Virus record (IMG/VR): IMGVR_UViG_3300023208_000397
Coordinates: 1-57,908 of that record
Reading direction: 5' to 3' (one strand)
Source of the DNA: a virus
DNA length: 57,908 nt
A program made the translations under genes and the position numbers. Below, piece after piece: positions 56,947 to 57,908 of this stretch. The stretch's first letter is position 1. Every line of letters starts with the position of its first letter. Below the pieces are notes generated by a model. That model was not told the DNA's origin. It made no database searches and worked only from the letters and a program-made list of their open reading frames with translations.

Positions 56947-57705
56947 CTGGCGCATGGCGTGGTTGTCCTCCCTGCGCTGCGCGCGCCGATCCTCGGCCGC
57001 GAGCAGCTCTTTGCTGGCCTCCCACGACATGGGCGGCCGGTGCGGATCAAGAGGGGTTGGCTTTGGCGGTGGCACGGTGCCAGCATACCAGTGCATCAGC
57101 CTGGCCGGCAGCCCGAAGAATCTCCCTCCGAATCGGAGATAGCGCTCCGCGGCCAGGATGGTCCCCTCCAACTGTGGCCGCGTGACAGGCCTGTCCAGGA
57201 GCAGCACCTCGCGCGCGACGTGGCCGGCCAGGGCCACCGCCTGCTTCTGCAGGGGCCGCTCAACGACCAGACGTCCGGTCACCGGGTCCATGACATGCTC
57301 AGCGAGTGACGCCGACACCTCGTCGGCTACGGCCAGGGCCGGCAGATCGCAGCGGCCTGATTCACCCACGTAGACCCGCTCGACGCGTTCACGCGCAGCC
57401 CGGATGCCGGGATCGCGCCGGGCGCCAGTGAGCACGTCGGTCATGAACGACCGCCAGGAGCCGCCCAGGGCGCCCCGCAGCCCATGGTGGCCTATCGCCT
57501 CATGGGCCAGCACCTTCGCCGCCCGTTCGGGCGACAGGGCATCCTCAACCAGCAGCACCCGGCCGCGGTGGTAGGCGCCCTCGGCGTCTGCTGGGGCCTC
57601 AAAGGGGAGGGCGTCCACGCTCGGAACGACCTCGATGGGAGGGGCACCGCGCCAGCGGGCCGAGATCCGGTCGATGGCCTGGCCGACCCTGGTCCGCGCG
57701 CTCAC
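56860..57705 (-). CDS. MPTase-PolyVal-like metalloprotease with membrane anchor
   Basis: 281 residues. VLAHEAIGHHGLRGAL (HE68-69, then GHHG) is the zinc-protease signature of the polyvalent-protein metallopeptidase (MPTase-PolyVal); the downstream EVSASLAEHV could supply the third ligand. A single C-terminal membrane helix (VVGALLVIFVGSLVYTAW) follows a charged stretch. It cleaves unknown proteins, perhaps virion-delivered. It overlaps the convergent ParB-like gene. Its ATG overlaps the stop of the next upstream leftward gene (ATGA). Confidence 0.75.
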   Translation of the reverse strand: MSARTRVGQAIDRISARWRGAPPIEVVPSVDALPFEAPADAEGAYHRGRVLLVEDALSPERAAKVLAHEAIGHHGLRGALGGSWRSFMTDVLTGARRDPGIRAARERVERVYVGESGRCDLPALAVADEVSASLAEHVMDPVTGRLVVERPLQKQAVALAGHVAREVLLLDRPVTRPQLEGTILAAERYLRFGGRFFGLPARLMHWYAGTVPPPKPTPLDPHRPPMSWEASKELLAAEDRRAQRREDNHAMRQLSVVGALLVIFVGSLVYTAWHYLLRPLF

Positions 57706-57908
57706 GGCTTCGGCTCCCGCGCGCGGTCAATGGCCTGCTCCAGCCACTCGCGGCCCAGGCGGCGCAGCTTGGCGCGCCGCTCGGTGCCGGCGACGCGAAT
57801 GCTGATCACCTCGCCCTTTTCTTCCGCGGACAACCTTGGCCTGATGGAACCCTTGGTGCGGCCTCGCCGCTTCGGTGCGTCGACTTTGACGCTCGATTCA
57901 TCGCTCAC
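57702..57908 (-). CDS. Small basic protein at the window edge
   Basis: 68 residues from the GTG at the last bases: an N-terminal KVDAPKRRGRTKGSIRPRLS, then EEKGEVISIRV and a basic helix. Possibly DNA-binding. If the molecule is circular this GTG follows immediately the stop at base 1, in a TGAGTG junction. If not, the true start may lie beyond the window. Confidence 0.5.
   Translation of the reverse strand: MSDESSVKVDAPKRRGRTKGSIRPRLSAEEKGEVISIRVAGTERRAKLRRLGREWLEQAIDRAREPKP

Noticed and set aside
1-57908. tRNA genes, CRISPR arrays or insertion sequences
   Set aside because: None recognised by eye: no cloverleaf-like segment with CCA end, no regular spacer array and no transposase.

Overview
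The window reads as an essentially complete genome of a tailed bacteriophage or prophage of a GC-rich proteobacterium. A betaproteobacterium of the Burkholderiales is the best guess, from base composition, family content (RdgC, DUF1376, DUF1064, DUF7352) and a CTGT-N8-ACAG type LexA site; this is inference, not a database result. The virion genes point to a short-tailed (podovirus-like) particle: P22-like portal, N4-gp56 type major capsid protein, scaffold and long internal virion proteins, with no tape measure, sheath or tail-tube genes. The two ends fit together: the leftward gene that stops at base 1 would be followed directly by the leftward gene that starts at base 57908, so the molecule may be circular or circularly permuted and cut between two genes.

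Layout. (1) 1-11431, leftward early operon, many genes joined by 4-base stop/start overlaps: recombination and DNA metabolism (PD-(D/E)XK exonuclease, RecT annealase, SMC-like ATPase, DnaQ-like exonuclease, RdgC), then small host-takeover candidates (zinc-binding protein, Arr-like ADP-ribosyltransferase candidate, ASCH protein, small lipoprotein, MazG-like protein, DUF1643, RMF-like protein). (2) 11432-15278, switch region: secreted protein, thermonuclease-like nuclease, a LuxR-type regulator, a second LuxR-like protein with an autoinducer-binding-type domain placed directly behind the XRE repressor, a 21-codon ORF whose ribosome site can be buried in a hairpin, and a YdaS-like Cro. (3) 15290-25346, rightward early/replication genes: small DNA-binding proteins, a helicase-methyltransferase broken by a one-base frameshift in its Walker A motif, a large C5-cytosine methyltransferase with about nine tandem target-domain repeats, an MmcB-like nuclease, DUF1376 and P-like replication proteins, and DUF1064. 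(4) 25343-31315, terminase genes with inserted small genes, a HAD phosphatase and a GIY-YIG homing endonuclease. (5) 31318-38339, portal plus accessory genes: a lone leftward gene under a near-consensus LexA box, an Asp-box propeller protein, a HEPN-like protein, and an integrase that has lost its catalytic tyrosine end. (6) 38398-43936, spanins, scaffold, a CsrA-like regulator, capsid and head completion. (7) 43960-57908, holin, SAR endolysin, tail, receptor-binding and injected proteins, ending in ParB-like and metalloprotease polyvalent proteins and a small basic protein.

How it works together. The repressor/Cro pair and the leftward early promoter share a CTAG-N4-TCTTGCATT element, so one regulator may govern both. 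The LuxR-like genes could feed host density or another small-molecule signal into that switch. A GTGCCAAGGCTGGCA element recurs just upstream of several accessory-gene starts in the right half. It looks like a start-associated repeat of unknown function, and it brackets the Rz/Rz1 cassette. No tRNA, CRISPR array or insertion sequence was recognised, and no gene-free stretch longer than about 300 bases remains.
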